NCBI GenBank assembly: GCA_013397795.1
Contig: VZTJ01001450.1
Span: forward strand, 186,001 to 250,000
Origin: Orthonyx spaldingii
Lineage: Eukaryota; Chordata; Aves; Passeriformes; Orthonychidae
DNA: 64,000 bases
Direction: 5' to 3'
In this document: positions 24,346 to 37,195 of the stretch, one piece after another
Position numbering within the stretch: the first letter of the stretch is position 1
How the letters are laid out: each line of letters begins with the position of its first letter
Program-made: the position numbers and the translations under genes
Notes under the pieces: model-generated
The model's input: the letters and a program-made list of their open reading frames with translations, nothing else
Databases searched by the model: none
What the model was told of the DNA's origin: nothing

Positions 24346-26910
24346 TTTCAAGGAGTGGAAACTGAAGTCTGCAGCTGTTTGCATTGTAAACTAAAAACCT
24401 GACTGGTGCTTGAGACATAAGGACCCTCCCTTTGGATTGCTCATAACAGTGGGTTCCTTTCCAATAAATAATATTTCACTTTTGGTTTATGAGGAAGAAA
24501 TGAAGCTGTCTTTAAATAAATAAATAAATAAACCAACCCCACATGCAATGCCACATTTAGAGCAGCAGTCAATTTTCACCTTTGCAGATCCCCAGACAGG
24601 TGGTGAAGCAAAGCTCCTCAGGAGGCCAAGACCTGCAGCCTCTCCTCCAGAGCAGGACTGAGCTCCAGCTGCACCCTGCCTGCACAGAGGCACAACCCAA
24701 GCACGGAGCTCCCTGCAGGACCCATTCCCAGCTGTGCTGGAGCCACAGGAGCTGCCCCAGCGCCCTGGGCTGTGCCAGGCTGGCAGCTGGAGAGGATCCT
24801 GCTGGGAGCTGTGCCCACAGCCCACATCCTGCTGCTCCCACAGGAGCCGTCCTGCAGCACTGGCTGCTGCACTCTGCTCTCCCCTCTGTATTTATGCACA
24901 GCTGCTCTGGCTGACATCTGCTGAGCAGTCTGGACCAAGAGTAACCACTGAGAGTTCATTTCTGTGTGTAGTGCACAGGTACGAGAGATACAGGTTTATC
25001 TACAGGATGTTGTTGGCCAATTATGACTTACTTCCCCTTTTAAAGAGTAATAACAATATGTAATGAAAGAGATTAGACATTTTCAATCTTTGCCATTGAC
25101 TTGGGCTTGTCCCAGTACGTTCTTTTAACTGGAAGTGTCATCTGTGAACATGGGAAGGATTTTTCACTTTCCAGAACAAGCAAGTGAGCAAGTCTATTTT
25201 CAGTTCCTTATATAAAAGTTCTTGTTAAAAAAGATGCAGAGCTGTAGTACCACTAAACCAAAAGTCAACTTTCCAAAAATGTAAAGAACAAGGGAGGCTT
25301 CCAAATACATACCTGTTTCTTGAAAAGATCTATTACCAATCCAAGATTGTTACAGTGGCTTCTGAAATCAATTACGCAAAGAACAAAAATTGTATTTGTT
25401 TTACAGAGTGACAGACAAAAATAGAGATGAGAATTTTATTCACAAGTTACTTGCAGTTGGATTCCTCTGCTTGCTTTTACATTAGCAAATAGCCTGTTAG
25501 GATCCCAAAGCCAGGAGCTGCCTGCTGTTTCCAGGAGGGGTTTTAGACCTCTTGTTTTATAACCCAGTAGCAGGGATTTTCCTCTGAGCGGGGCTCCATT
25601 CCCAGAGAAGTATGTCCTTGGGCTGGGCATCTTAAAAAATATTATTTCAGATAAGCACAGCAATGGAGACTCAGCTGTATTCTGCTATCCAATAGCACAG
25701 TGATCTTCGCTGCCTGAGAGCTGTTTAGGGCTCCCTAAATTTGTTCAAATAAGTAAGCATCATCTTTCAGAAAATTACCTACAGAATTCAGTATAGATTA
25801 TTAGAAGACAGATCATATAAACAGTATAATAGTGTACCTTTCATCCCCATAATCTATGTCCCTCCGGTGTTCTTAGATAACTGACTCAAAATGGCCATAA
25901 CCTGACTCAAATCTTTTCGGAGAGAACCAGGATCTTTGTTCCTAGAGCTATTTCTGCCTTTTTGCCTTTTGTCACTAACAAAAAAGTAAGCCAAGAATAT
26001 TATTCCTCTGAATTCCCAAACTTCTTGCTCTGAATGCAATTTCTTCCATTACCCCCAAGATACCAATCTACACTTGCTGTGCTACTGTCAGCAGTGGCTC
26101 CCACCTCTGCAGCCTGCAGAGAGGAGCCTTTGCCATCCCACTTCACAATCCAGACTTTGTTTCTCCGAACAGGGACGTGGCTCATTCCAAGATGCTGCAC
26201 TTTCAGGTGTGTTCACTTTCCTACAGAACTTTTGCCTTCTGACAAGACCAGTCAGATGGATTGGAACTGCTGGAAACCTCACTTCCACCCAGTGACTTCC
26301 TGATCTTTAGTCTTATGGGTACATCCACACATTTAACTCATACAAAAATCAGCCCATTTTGCCCTCTAACCTTGGGATTACGGTTAGGAGGTTAATTCCA
26401 ATGGTTGTTCTTGACTTGGAGGGTCTTGCACTGACTCTGTCTCCTTACAGCTTAACAGTGCAATTCAGGGACAGCATTTGGCAATGCAGACAGCATCAAT
26501 GGGAGCTGAAAGATCCAGCTGAGCATGAAGAAAGAATAAGTTGTTTACAGCTCACTCAAGTGCAGATTGAACTGTCTGTCAGCTTCTGGTTGCTGTTTAC
26601 TCTGCACTGCCTTTTAAGCTTTTTCCTCTGTTTTGATATAAAAGCCACATTACATGCAGGAAATAATGCCGAGGTGTTTATAGGGAAGATGTTTTGATAA
26701 GAATCTAATCAAGAGTTTCTGTCATCATTTCCTTCAGCTTTTAAGCCCTACGAGTACAGTGCTCCAAATAAAACATGCTGTAGTGAAGTTCTCTTCTGAC
26801 AGACCATCCTAATGTTTGGGTAATTGTAACACAATAAAGAAATCTTTAAGAAACCTACAGGACAAAGTATAATCTTGGGGTCCTGGGAAAACAGTTTTTA
26901 ACGAGGTGGG
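24346..26910. other. Non-coding stretch, GC-rich then AT-rich
   Basis: 24.55-24.91 kb is GC-rich, with spurious overlapping frames on both strands (90-113 codons, rich in Ala, Gly, Ser and Cys). The rest is AT-rich. A short AAAT repeat is listed separately. Nothing else recognised. Confidence 0.5.
24513..24532 (+). repeat. (AAAT)n microsatellite
   Basis: Five tandem AAAT units. It could be a decayed retrotransposon tail, but no element body is seen beside it. Confidence 0.85.
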
Positions 26911-26980
26911 GATCGGGCACAGGATGGGCTCGGTTGTCTTGGAGTTTTTTTCCAACATTAAAGATTCTGGGATTCTGTGG
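26911..26980 (+). mobile_element. CR1 LINE 3' end fragment
   Basis: Reads 'gatcgggcacaggatgggct', 'cggttgtcttggagtttttt', 'tccaacattaaagattctgg' and 'gattctgtgg'. This is the CR1 end of the form 'gggcactggatgggctcggtggtcttggaggtcttttccaacctgaatgattctatgattctgtg'. It is sense orientation, only 70 bp, diverged and non-coding. Confidence 0.8.
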
Positions 26981-29900
26981 AATCTTCAGCCCTCCCACAG
27001 AGGGGAAAATAAGAAGCCTCCTACTGCCCTTGCTGCCCCAAGATTCCTTAAAGTCTGCATTTCCTCTAAAGTGAACATATCGCAGGTTCTCTGCCACCAC
27101 CCAAATACAGCCATGGACAGGGTAACCACAGGTGAAACAGCCAGTGCTGGGCTGTTGCAGGTGCTCAGGGGCCAGCTGGGAAGTGTTGTCTATGCCAAAC
27201 TCTTTATTTACACAGAAAAATAAAATAAATAAAGAAATATTTGTTTGAATTTCAAACTCAACCTCTGAAACAATTAAGTGGAGCTGAGCAAATTCATAAA
27301 ACAAAGCCTAATGACATGTCCCCCGCACTGCTTGGCTGGGTGCCCCCATTGACTGACTTGGAGAAAGTTACAGGCGTTAAGTTGGTATTTTTCATTACTT
27401 GTGATGAAATATGAGAATTTCTTACCGTTGCCTCTGCCTTGTTCTTGTAACTAAAGCCTCCCATTCATTACAAGAAAACATTATTTATTTGTGTGCAGGA
27501 AAGGATCCAGGCTACTTCACAAATTCCAGTGCTCCCTTAGTAGCCTGACTGCTGTTACCATTCACCTTTTCCCTGTGTATCCCCGAGGTTTTTCTACACC
27601 CAGCAGGAAAGGCCAACCATGCACAATGCACTTGTAGGCATGAGGAAAACACCAGCTTTGTTTGCAGCAAGTGTTTCATGATTACTGCTCAGTGTTTCTC
27701 TTCCGTGTGTGAACCAAGTGGGGATGGTGTGCAGGCACACCTTGGGTTTTAGCAAAGCCTGTTCTAGTGTCCACCTTAAATTTTATTCAGAATAACACGA
27801 AACGAAGTTGTGGATATAACCCCGAAGGCAACTACATGTGAAGTCATTTATCACCAAAAAAAATGTGAGGAATGTTGAAAATAAAGTTAACGTTCATAGT
27901 CATATTTTCAGTTTTTTAACCTGTAGTGCTAAAGGCATTTCTCTTTGTTCTCAAAGCATTTTCCTTTCTTTTTATTCTTTGTTTGTTTGATGCAAAACCT
28001 GATAATGTATCAAAAAGCAACTTGAAACTATTCCTCTAAATGTGAGAAATGTGTAAACTGAAGAATATAAAGAACCATCCATCTTCCTGTTTTCCTCTCA
28101 CCTTCCCCCAGCCAGAGGTTTTGTTGCTGCCTTGTGATACATCAAAAATAAGCTCTTGTGCCAAGGTCTGAATTGCCAGAGCCGCTCTGGTTACCTGTCA
28201 TGGCATCAATGCACTTGCAGGAGCAGAAAGCAGGGACACGATGGGACAGGGGTGCAACTCCTGTGGGAGTATGGGGAGAGCAGCCTGGCACCCGCAGCTG
28301 GCAGCCAGCTCAGGAGTCTGGAGGCCTTCTTGTAGTTGTATCATTGTTATTAACACAAATAGTGGTGGAATCCCTGCAGGACAAGGAGGGGTTTGGGGTG
28401 GTTTTTTTCACGTGGTCCTGCTTACAAGGGTTGCTGCTGTAAGAGGCTGGTTGTTGGTGTGGGCTGTATTCTCTCATTCTGTGCATGTCTGGTTGTGCAC
28501 CCTCTTCCCAATGCACCAATTTCCTTCCTTTGGCCTCCCAAATCCTCTGAGCTGAGTGGAGAAGAACTACATTTGTGTGTTCTGTATAGAGCTGCCAAGT
28601 GTACGCTCAGCTGTGTGTGCAGAGGTAGCAGGGATGCAATAAAACCCACGCTGGGAGGGGGTGTGGGATCAAGCTGAGTGCAGCATGTGAGAGAAGGAGG
28701 GGGGAAACCCGTGAAGTGCAGTGATTTGGTGTGGAATAAGTGTGAAGAAGGCTCGGAGCCGCTCTCCAGAATCCATGGCTGTTCCAGCCAGGCATATGGT
28801 TTTCAAGTGGAGCTGCTGTCATGTGCAGCCTGGTGTGGAAAGATCCCACAGCCCGGGGCTGTATCGCGGCGGCTGAGGAACAGAAAATTGGTTGTGCAGC
28901 CGTGAAGTTGGAATTACAAATCAGAAAGCCGCGGGATTAAGATTCCAAAGGAGTAGAGTTTAATTACAACAAGCTCTCTCAAGCATTACTGCAGCACTTG
29001 CAGCAGTGTACACAGCAGTGATCCATGCTAACAGCCCGCCCTACACGTGGTTCTGCCATTTGGCAGTTCGGGGTTGGAGATGTGTCCTGCTGCCTGAGCT
29101 GGGTCCTGACCAGCCTGCAGAGAGCCGGCTCTGGGGGCTCAGGGCACCCAGCCTGTGAGGGGGCTCGGCTTTTAATCGCTGGTGCTGGAGCTCAGGAGCA
29201 GAGGTGCTGGAGCTCAGGAGCAGAGGTGCTGGAACGGCGTTGGGTTGTTCCCGCCCGGGATCTCTCGGCGTGGCTGAAGTGTGCAAAAGCAGTAGCTGGA
29301 AGCTGGTGGCTTAGGAAAGCTTCAGCTGACTGTGTTCCAAGGCAAACACAATAAGCTGTAAACCCAATGGAATGTGAAAGAAATTCATACCTTAGTGAAC
29401 CGTAAACAGAATCACGGGTGATAAAATTTAATCAAAATGTAACATTGCCTTCGGGACTCAGATCCAGTGTCTTTTGATGATTAGCAGGATTATCAAATGT
29501 AGATGCTCTGTTGAATACCATAATGTTGTAATGTTGCACTCTATGGAACATCAATGCCAGAAATAATTTAACACCTGCACATAAATCATTTTGCAATTAT
29601 CTTTTGGGAATTATTTTATCTTAATCTTTTTATTTTGTTCCAAATAAAATTAGAGAGGAACACTGAAAGATTACACTAGGTGAAACAGAGGAAGGATAGG
29701 AGCACTGTCAGGTTATATAAACTAAGCTCAATGTCTGTTTTCCATTATTTAATTTTTAGATTGACATGCAGCTTTGGCTGTGGACTGTAAAACAGAATCG
29801 GTTTGTGTGTATGTACACATAGTTAATTAAATGAAACTTTAATGCAGCAAGATTGAAAATACATATACTCTGCTCTTCAGCATTAAGAACAGGGATATTA

Positions 29901-31021
29901 AGGCTGGAAAACCTTGAGCCTGTTGATCCTCCCTTCCCTAGAGCAAAACAGCCACCTAAGTTTGGGACTTAGAAGATTATCAGTCAGAAGTTACAAAAAC
30001 TGTTCTCTGATCAGGGAACAGAAAAGAGACAAAGTTAATTCTTTCTCACCTTGGGAGGAGCTGGGGGTACAAACCCCTGTGCAGTCAGGGGGGAAAACTG
30101 CCCCGGGTAACCTCCCAAAGTGGTGCTGGGTGAGTCACTGGTGTTAATGGAAACGGTGGCTAAATCCCCACCAAGTCCTTTGAAAGGCGAACCCCCCATG
30201 TGGGAAGGATGTCCTGTTGGGCTGTATCTGCAGAACAAAATCAGATAGAAATAAATTATTACATTTGGGTGCACTTCGATTGTGTTCCAGTATCGGACCA
30301 GCTTTGCCTCCGCAGTGTTTTGAAAGGGAATTCTTGAAACCCTATTGCAAACAACTTTGCTTTCTGCTCTGAATCATCACTGGGTAGGAAAATCTCCCAG
30401 TGTGTAATAGTGGCAGTAATGATAAGCAAGCAAAGTGTAAAAGCAACAATGTAGATGTCACTTTATATTAGGCCAAAAGAATAACAAAATGCCTCACAAA
30501 GTGTCAATAACCAGTGGGCCAAGCTCTACCCCAACAGATTTTCATGTGAGCTCCTGCAAACACATGAAATGCCAGCAACTGGCTCTTACTTTTGTACAAA
30601 TCCTTGTCATTTTCTGTACCTGTTTGTCATAGGAAAGTTTTCCCTGGCTGCAGGAGGCTGTGCAAAGGGAAGGGAGTAACTCACCTTCCTACTTGCAAGC
30701 AGGAGCTAAACACTGAGCCTTGGGGATCCTTTTTAAAAAGAAAAAGAAAAACAAAAAGTTCACTGGCCTATTTACTAATTTTCAAATAGTGGAAAGGTGA
30801 AGTTAAACAACTAAGAAATACTGTGAGCTCTTTGAATGAGAGTTGCCTGTGGAGGTGACCAGGAGCAGTCCTCAGTGAATAGCACAGCCTTTATCCTGAC
30901 TGTGTTCTGGTCAAAATTTGACCAAATCTAGAAATTCTCAAAGGTGGAAATAACTGTGCCATTTTAGTGTGATTCAGGGTTTCATTATACTATTTTTTCT
31001 TCCTTGTATATTTCCATACTT
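26981..31021. other. Non-coding stretch, nothing coding recognised
   Basis: About 4 kb without recognised exon or transposon. Blocks at 29.4-29.7 and 30.3-30.55 kb are repeat-free AT-rich sequence of the kind often conserved in vertebrate enhancers. This is an impression only. A 22 bp tandem duplication at 29181-29236 and an A-rich tract near 30735-30765 are the only simple repeats noted. Confidence 0.5.
29181..29236 (+). repeat. 22 bp tandem repeat, ~2.5 copies
   Basis: The unit GGTGCTGGAGCTCAGGAGCA plus GA occurs at 29181-29202 and identically at 29203-29224. A partial third copy (GGTGCTGGA) follows. The two full copies are identical, which suggests recent or homogenised duplication. Confidence 0.9.
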
Positions 31022-31064
31022 GTGTGTCCCTTCCAGCTCAGGATATGCTGTGGTGCTGTGATTC
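31022..31064 (+). mobile_element. Short CR1 LINE 3' end scrap
   Basis: 'gtgtgtcccttccagctcag' followed by 'gatatgctgtggtgctgtgattc' matches the last ~40 bp of the CR1 type ending in 'gggtcccttccaactcaggatattctgtgattctgtg'. It is very short, so identification rests on the terminal motif only. Confidence 0.65.
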
Positions 31065-31790
31065 ATGCAAATGCCTCAGTCTTGTCTGGGAAGAATTGAT
31101 TATTTCTGTCCATGAGAAAATCTTAAATTGAGACATTTCAGTAGGTCTGAGCTTGGAGGAAGAAATTTTTGGAAGTGAAAGGGAAGGAAAGTTTTGGTGA
31201 AAGTTTTGGCCAGGCCGGACAATGTTGTGCTTATAAAACACACACTTTACTATCTCTGATGGGTCTGCACAGAGGGCTCCAGCACAGCCAAACACTAAGC
31301 AATCAAATGTTTAAAAATGCAGAATACTTTGTTAAATAAAGATAAGCAATGAAATGGACAAAACAAAAAAAGGTAGATTTTGGTGTTTGGGTTTGATTTG
31401 TTGGATTTTAATGTATATTTCTTTATTGTTAAAGTCATAATAATTCATGTGCACAGGAGTGGTGTTAAAAATGTTGGCAGCTCTTATCTTAATTTCCAAT
31501 TGATTTTCTAACCAAATGATCTTAAATAATATTCCCTTTATTTAATTATTATGCAATTATTAGCCATTATTAGGGAGTTTGCTCACCAGTACTGAGCAGG
31601 TTTCAGCTGCTTGGCTTTGCATTAATCGCTTTCAAATCTATTTAGATACAAACGTTGATGCTCCTACATCTTCAAACCTGGAGAAAGTTCCTGTGCTTCA
31701 GGCCAGCTGAAAAAGAGAGTTTTAACAACGATCCTTGTACCTCCCTGTACTGCTTGTTCTCTTCAATACCTGGTCCATGAATTATTGGTG
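31065..31790. other. Non-coding AT-rich stretch
   Basis: AT-rich single-copy DNA between two CR1 copies. It contains several TTAATTATTA-type homeodomain-like cores near 31540-31575. No gene recognised. Confidence 0.5.
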
Positions 31791-32182
31791 CAGCCTGGGA
31801 GAGCTGGGGGTGTTCACCTGGAGAAGCTCCAGGGAGAGCTCAGAGCCCCTTCCAGGGCCTAAAGGGGCTCCAGGAGAGCTGGAGAGGGACTGGGGACAAG
31901 GGCTGGAGGGACAGGACACAGGGAATGGCTTCCACTGCCAGAGGGCAGGGATGGATGGGAGATTGGGAAGGAATTGTTCCCTGTGGGAGTGGGGAGGCCC
32001 TGGCACAGGGTGCCCAGAGCAGCTGTGGCTGCCCCTGGATCCCTGGCAGTGCCCAAGGCCAGGCTGGACCTTGGGGCTTGGAGCACTCCAGGACAGTGGG
32101 AGGTGTCCCTGCCACAGCAGGGGTGGGATTGGATGGGCTTTAAGGTCCCTTCCCACCCAAACATTCTGGGATTCTGTGATTA
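31791..32182 (+). mobile_element. CR1 LINE, ~390 bp 5'-truncated copy
   Basis: Sense-strand CR1 3' segment. It begins at 'cagcctgggagagctggggg', passes 'tccagggagagctcagagcc', 'gggaatggcttccactgcca', 'ctggcacagggtgcccagag' and 'ggacagtgggaggtgtccct', then 'gggctttaaggtcccttccc', and ends 'acattctgggattctgtgat'. The 150-codon frame here is repeat sequence. It is the inverted sister of the 5.3 kb copy and starts at almost the same internal CR1 position. Confidence 0.95.
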
Positions 32183-32911
32183 TGTAATGAAAAATAAAAA
32201 TTCAACCAAAGTAGTCAAAAGCACAAAAAGAAAATTCTTATCTATTATTCTTTAAAAGAAGTAGGTTTTGTTTTGTTCAGGATTTTTTGTTGTTTTTAGT
32301 GGCACAGTAAAGGTGTTGTGAGAGACAGAGCAGACTGAACAAGTGATGCTCAGCCCATCTGTTCCTTGTGCCCCTGGAAGCCTTTCCACACCCTTCATGG
32401 GAAGGGGAAACGCAAGGTTGAGGCATCTCTTGAGCACCTTTCCTGAACTCTGGACAATTTCAGGGTTGGATCCCTCATAGAAATGTTGTATCACTGAGCA
32501 ATAATAGAGAGAGTGATCTCCTTGTACAGAAAATTGAATGTACCCCTGGTTTCCTTTAAAGTTCTTTGCCTTGTAACTGTATAACACAATGTATGGGGCA
32601 GCAAAATTCAATGTGAAAAGGGAGGAGAATGTTTTAATAAGGCTCATAATGGTGATTCTCTTTGATCAATTATAGATTTTAAGATTAAGAATGTAACATG
32701 AACTCAACTACTATTGACATAAGTTATGCAAATCTATGATCAGGGATGGAATCATTATGCCACACTCACTATAAAGTAAGAGCACAGAAAAGCCTTTGTA
32801 ATTTGAAATGGAAATTAAACCAAGAGAAAGATGCTCTCTACCCGTGGGATTTCTTCACAGCATTAGTGCATGAATTAAGAGGTTGCTCCAATTTTTTCTT
32901 TATCCCACCAG

Positions 32912-33094
32912 GACTTTGACAATGTCTTAGTTTACTACCACAATGTCTACACTGAAATTCTAGCCTGGGCATTCCTGTCAAGATTTGGTTTCCCCACCAT
33001 GGTTTACATTCCCACTAAATTTGAGAGGCACTGCAGTATGCAAAAATGGTGGTGGATGTTTGAGGGGTCTGACTGGCTTCTGAAACATCTCTGA
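32912..33094 (+). other. Candidate terminal exon (unrecognised)
   Basis: A good splice acceptor (TTTTTTCTTTATCCCACCAG, ending at 32911) is followed directly by a frame open for about 60 codons. The frame starts DFDNVLVYYHNVYTEILAW, is rich in aromatic residues, and ends in TGA. It has no in-frame ATG near its start and no clear donor inside it, so it would have to be a last coding exon. No close AATAAA follows within about 1 kb. I do not recognise the peptide. An open frame of this length is unremarkable by chance in 64 kb. Confidence 0.12.
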
Positions 33095-35718
33095 ACTTTC
33101 CTTGAGGAAGGCAGAGAAGGGACTTAAGAACTGAACTCGGTTATCAGCTTAAGAGGGTCTGGGTCGGTCGTAGGTCAGCTGTGGTCACTTCTGAAAGTGT
33201 TCTGTGAAGTTTAGGGTGCTTTGAGTTTTGTTGGAAATGATAAGAAGTCCCTCTAAAGCTTCCCATGGATATGGTGTTCCTGTAGCTGGTGATCTTTCAC
33301 TAAAATCAGCAGGTGGGGAGGCTCTGGGCTGTTGTTTGTGAGATTGTTATTCCAGGATGGATTTTTCAGTGTGTTTATAACTGCAGTGATGCCTCTGACA
33401 CACAAATCAATGCTCAGAGCTGGGGGAAGTTTCTCAGCACTTGTTTAGATTTCATTGACTTTAACATGCAAATTATTCGTATTTAATAGATGGAAATGGA
33501 GGCAGAGGAATATCACTGAGTATCATTCTTGGAATGCTGCACAAGAAGGATCCTTAGAGGAGAGGTCCCTGTGGCTGTTCACGGGAGGCTCTGGGAGCAG
33601 CTGCTGGTTGTGCTCCCAGCTCCTGGCGCTGTGGAACACAGCAGTTTGTTCTCCCTCTGCTCCCTGCAGCGTGCCAGAGGCAGCAGGGCTGCTCTCGAAA
33701 TACCAGCCCTTCCAGAGATGTGCCTGGGCAGCCCTGGAGTGTGTTTGGACTGATTTATAAACTATGTGAGGCAGCAGCAGAGCAGTGGAGAGCTCTACAG
33801 AGCTGGAGTGTTGGACACAGAGGAGATGGGTGACCTTAACTTCACAGGTCACCTGTGCACCATGCTGGGTATGGAGGTGTCTTTTCAGAGTCCCTAGAAA
33901 ACCCACTGGGGCCGACCAGAGAGGAGGGACATGTCTGTGGCTGGTGCTCTGCCCCCCTGGACAACTGCCCAAATTCTTCCCTACTCTATTAACAGACAGT
34001 GTCTTCTGTCAATTCATCCCACAGCCTCCAGCCCCAGAATTTTCGTGGGGATGTAGAAGGGAGAAGGGAGAAGATCATGTTAAGCAATCATTACATGAAT
34101 TGAAATCTTTAAAACTAATAATGACCCCATTCCCGTGATACCTGGTACCTAAACAGAGTTCTGTCAGAGTGCACACAGGCCAGGAAGGGGAGCTATAAAA
34201 TATCTCTCTCTGGGCTTTGGGTTTTCACATGTATTTGGTTTGAGGCAAGTGGGTACATGAAAAGAACCACAGAAAATTGTATTTAGTAGTCAGAGTACGT
34301 TAGGTCCTTGAATCATTAACACTAAAGACATTTTGAAGTGTTAGCTTCCAACTTAACGGAAGGTTTAAGTAAATTGCATGTAAAATATTCCCATGTTTAC
34401 TCTACAGTGAAGTGTTGCCTCACTTGACTGTAAAAATGCACTTCTTGGAACAGAAAGCTAAACTGAACTGGTCTCATTTATCATATCTCTGAAAGTGTGT
34501 GGCATTTCTTTGTTCCTGGGAGAAAGCAGAAGGAAAAGCCTTGATTGCAGGTTAAATAGTGTGTATCCTCTAACTGCTGCACCAAATTGATCCTCATGTG
34601 CTTAATGCATTTACTTTGAATCCAAAGCCTGGAGGTTTAACTCTGTGTGCCTTGAAATGAAAGTACACTTTGGTGATGAAGAAGGCATTTGCCTTCAGGT
34701 TGGGAAAAACTGAAGCTCACGTCATCTCAGCATGATTAGAGCTGGTGTGTGCTGCTGACCTGGGGGCGTGCAGCAACAGGCAGGAGCACAGACACAATCA
34801 ATTCATTCTCTGGCTGTGGAGAACGGGGCTCTAACAAGGTGAAAATCCCTCCAACAAGAATAATAAAGATCATCATTATTAAGAAACCAAAGGATAAAAA
34901 TATTTGGGAGTGTCATTACAGTACTTACAGTGCTCAGAGTATGCGGTGTGTGCAGTGGCATAGAAATAAATTATGTTTAATCAATAGGAAATTAAAGGTC
35001 AATCTTAGGAGCGAGGCTCAGTTTAAGGGAATTATACCATGCTTACAGGCTTGCAGAGTTTACACTTCAATTAACCAGTGTAAGTCTGAAGAATCAGGGT
35101 TTAAACTGCAGAAACTCTATCCTGGTACCAATTGTTAAAGTCAGTCAGTAGTGTGCACACCTTGGCCCTCTACCTGGCCAGGTAAACTAGCAAAGTAAAA
35201 ACACTGTGATATTTTCACAGTAAAACTGAATCTTTGTAATCATTTCTAGACCTGATTCCATTTCAATTCATTCATTTTCTGTTCCCTCCCCTTTCTTTTC
35301 TTCACAGTAGTTTCTAGTAGTATTTGGGGGGGAAAATACCTAATTGGAAGCTTTGGAGTTAATTTTCATGGAAAATGCATTTATATATCACACTGTGGAC
35401 AATTTTGTCATTAAAATCTGTCTCATGTGTCTTTGCCTTGTTGCCCAGTTGGCCTTGCAGGACGCTGCGTGGAGCTCCTTTCTCCCGGGAAGTGTTGGCG
35501 TTACACCTTTGGATCAGTGCTGGATGCAGAGAGCTCTGAGAGCATCTGCCAAGCTACAGAGCTCTTCAGATGTCAGCTGGCTTCTTATCTGGCTGGGCTT
35601 CAGGCACTCATGCTTCCAGGGTATTTTAATTTCTAAAGTCAGATTTTTGCCCTCTGTTTTGAGGTTCTATCCTTTAGAATTCCTGAACTCTTTCCAAAAA
35701 TGTCAGCCCCGCCCCAGA

Positions 35719-35743
35719 CAGACCTATCTTTTAGGTAGGTCTG
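35719..35743. repeat. Imperfect 10 bp hairpin
   Basis: CAGACCTATC and GGTAGGTCTG pair at 9 of 10 positions around a TTTTA loop. No associated gene. Confidence 0.7.
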
Positions 35744-36957
35744 CCCGTTCTCCAGAAAGGATTGTGAAGCCCTGTCATAAAGCAGGAGTGGATTTTGTTT
35801 CCTTGCACTTTGCTGTGAGGCTGCACTGCTGATATCCAGCTCTGTGAGACACAACGTTCCTGGACTTCCTCTGAGTTGTTGTCACCGCAGGTGCCTCGTT
35901 CTGCAGAGACACAAGACACTCATTGTTTTGCAGGTGAAGGAGATTGTCTACGTTTATATTAAATACTGTCTTTGAAAATGCCTGACCTCTTTCTCCATTT
36001 CCAATAAACCAATGTATCTCCTCCAAACCCTGACCCTTCCTGGCGCTCAGCCCTCTGGTGCTGCAGCTCACTGACCACTGGTGCTGTGTCTGTTCTCTGG
36101 GTTTGGTTCAGTGGGATGTGCTCAGCCCTTGCTCTTACCAGCTGGAGGAACCCTTTGAGGACAGCTGTGTACAACAAATTTTGGTTAGACACACAAAAAT
36201 AAAAATGTGCTTCTGCTTTACCTTCACTGGGACTGTACAATGAATGGTGTATATCAAAGGAGCAGACCAATACCTTTAATATGCTCCAATAATGGTATAA
36301 AATTCAGGTTTTCTTCTGCTAACAACAAATGCCCAATGCAGAGAGTTCTCTTTCACACATTTCTTACTTTTATTACTTATCCAAAAGTATTTGAAGTTCT
36401 CCCTATTATTTTTTCTTCAGTTCAGCCTCACAGAACTCCTTCACCCACTAATTGCTTTTGGTCCCATGGGATGTAGCAGCATCCTGTGGCAGAGCCACCC
36501 CTGCTGAAGGGCCGCACTTCCTGGTGCACCTTCCTGCTAGCACAGGGCACGGAGATAATGACAGCTATCTGTAAAATTTGGGCTGAAAACAAATCCAGTA
36601 AATGTGGAAGCTTTCTATTACCTTTGACCAGTAAAAGCACACCAGGGAGAACCTGAGATATAAACCCTGTTTCTGTAAAACAGTCTTGTGCATTTCTACA
36701 GGGTTTTTGTGCACTGTAAAGGTTAATGGCAGATCTCTGTCTTCTGGGTTAGAAACCATAAATGAGCTGAAGAACTAAACAGCAGAGTGGTGGGGAGAAG
36801 ATGGGATTTGGTGGCCTCTCCCTGGTTCCACACAGATAACCCAAAGTGCTCAGATGGGGCTTGCAGTGATTATTCTGCCAGCCTTTGACATAACGAGTGG
36901 GTTTTGCCATGGAGAAAATGATGCTCTGACCCCATTTTAGACAGATACAAAAAATTG

Positions 36958-36971
36958 CCAGCAGGTGGCAT
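36958..36971 (+). promoter_or_regulatory. CTCF-like motif
   Basis: CCAGCAGGTGGCAT matches 13 of 14 positions of the vertebrate CTCF core CCASYAGRKGGCRS. Only the last base departs. CTCF marks insulators and chromatin-loop anchors, and a site of this quality in an apparent gene desert could be a domain boundary. It has not been tested against a weight matrix. Confidence 0.5.
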
Positions 36972-37195
36972 GCAAAGGGTACGATTTCCCAGGGCTTTTT
37001 GCCTTGGTGGGGTTTTCCCTTAAAAGTGAAATAAAATAGAAATGGGAGTTTAAAGATGGTGCAGTGAGAGGCCCTGTTGGCTGAAGGACTGGAGGTTGCT
37101 CTGCACTGCGAGCAATGTGCCTGCCTTCCTCCTCCCTCCAGAAGGGTTCTGTGGGAGTGCTGGGTTTGGGGTGTGGTGGCTCTGGAGCAGCTCCA

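Larger units (their letters stand above)
32183..36940. other. Non-coding stretch with weak exon candidate
   Basis: No confirmed gene. It contains the acceptor-linked open frame at 32912-33094 (separate entry), an imperfect hairpin at 35719-35743, and a short (GAAGGGA)n run near 34054-34073. Frames of 117-162 codons at 33.5-34.1 and 35.3-35.8 kb have no recognisable protein content. Confidence 0.5.

Noticed and set aside
31735..32255. Frames of 72-150 codons on both strands
   Set aside because: Fully explained by the CR1 copy at 31791-32182.
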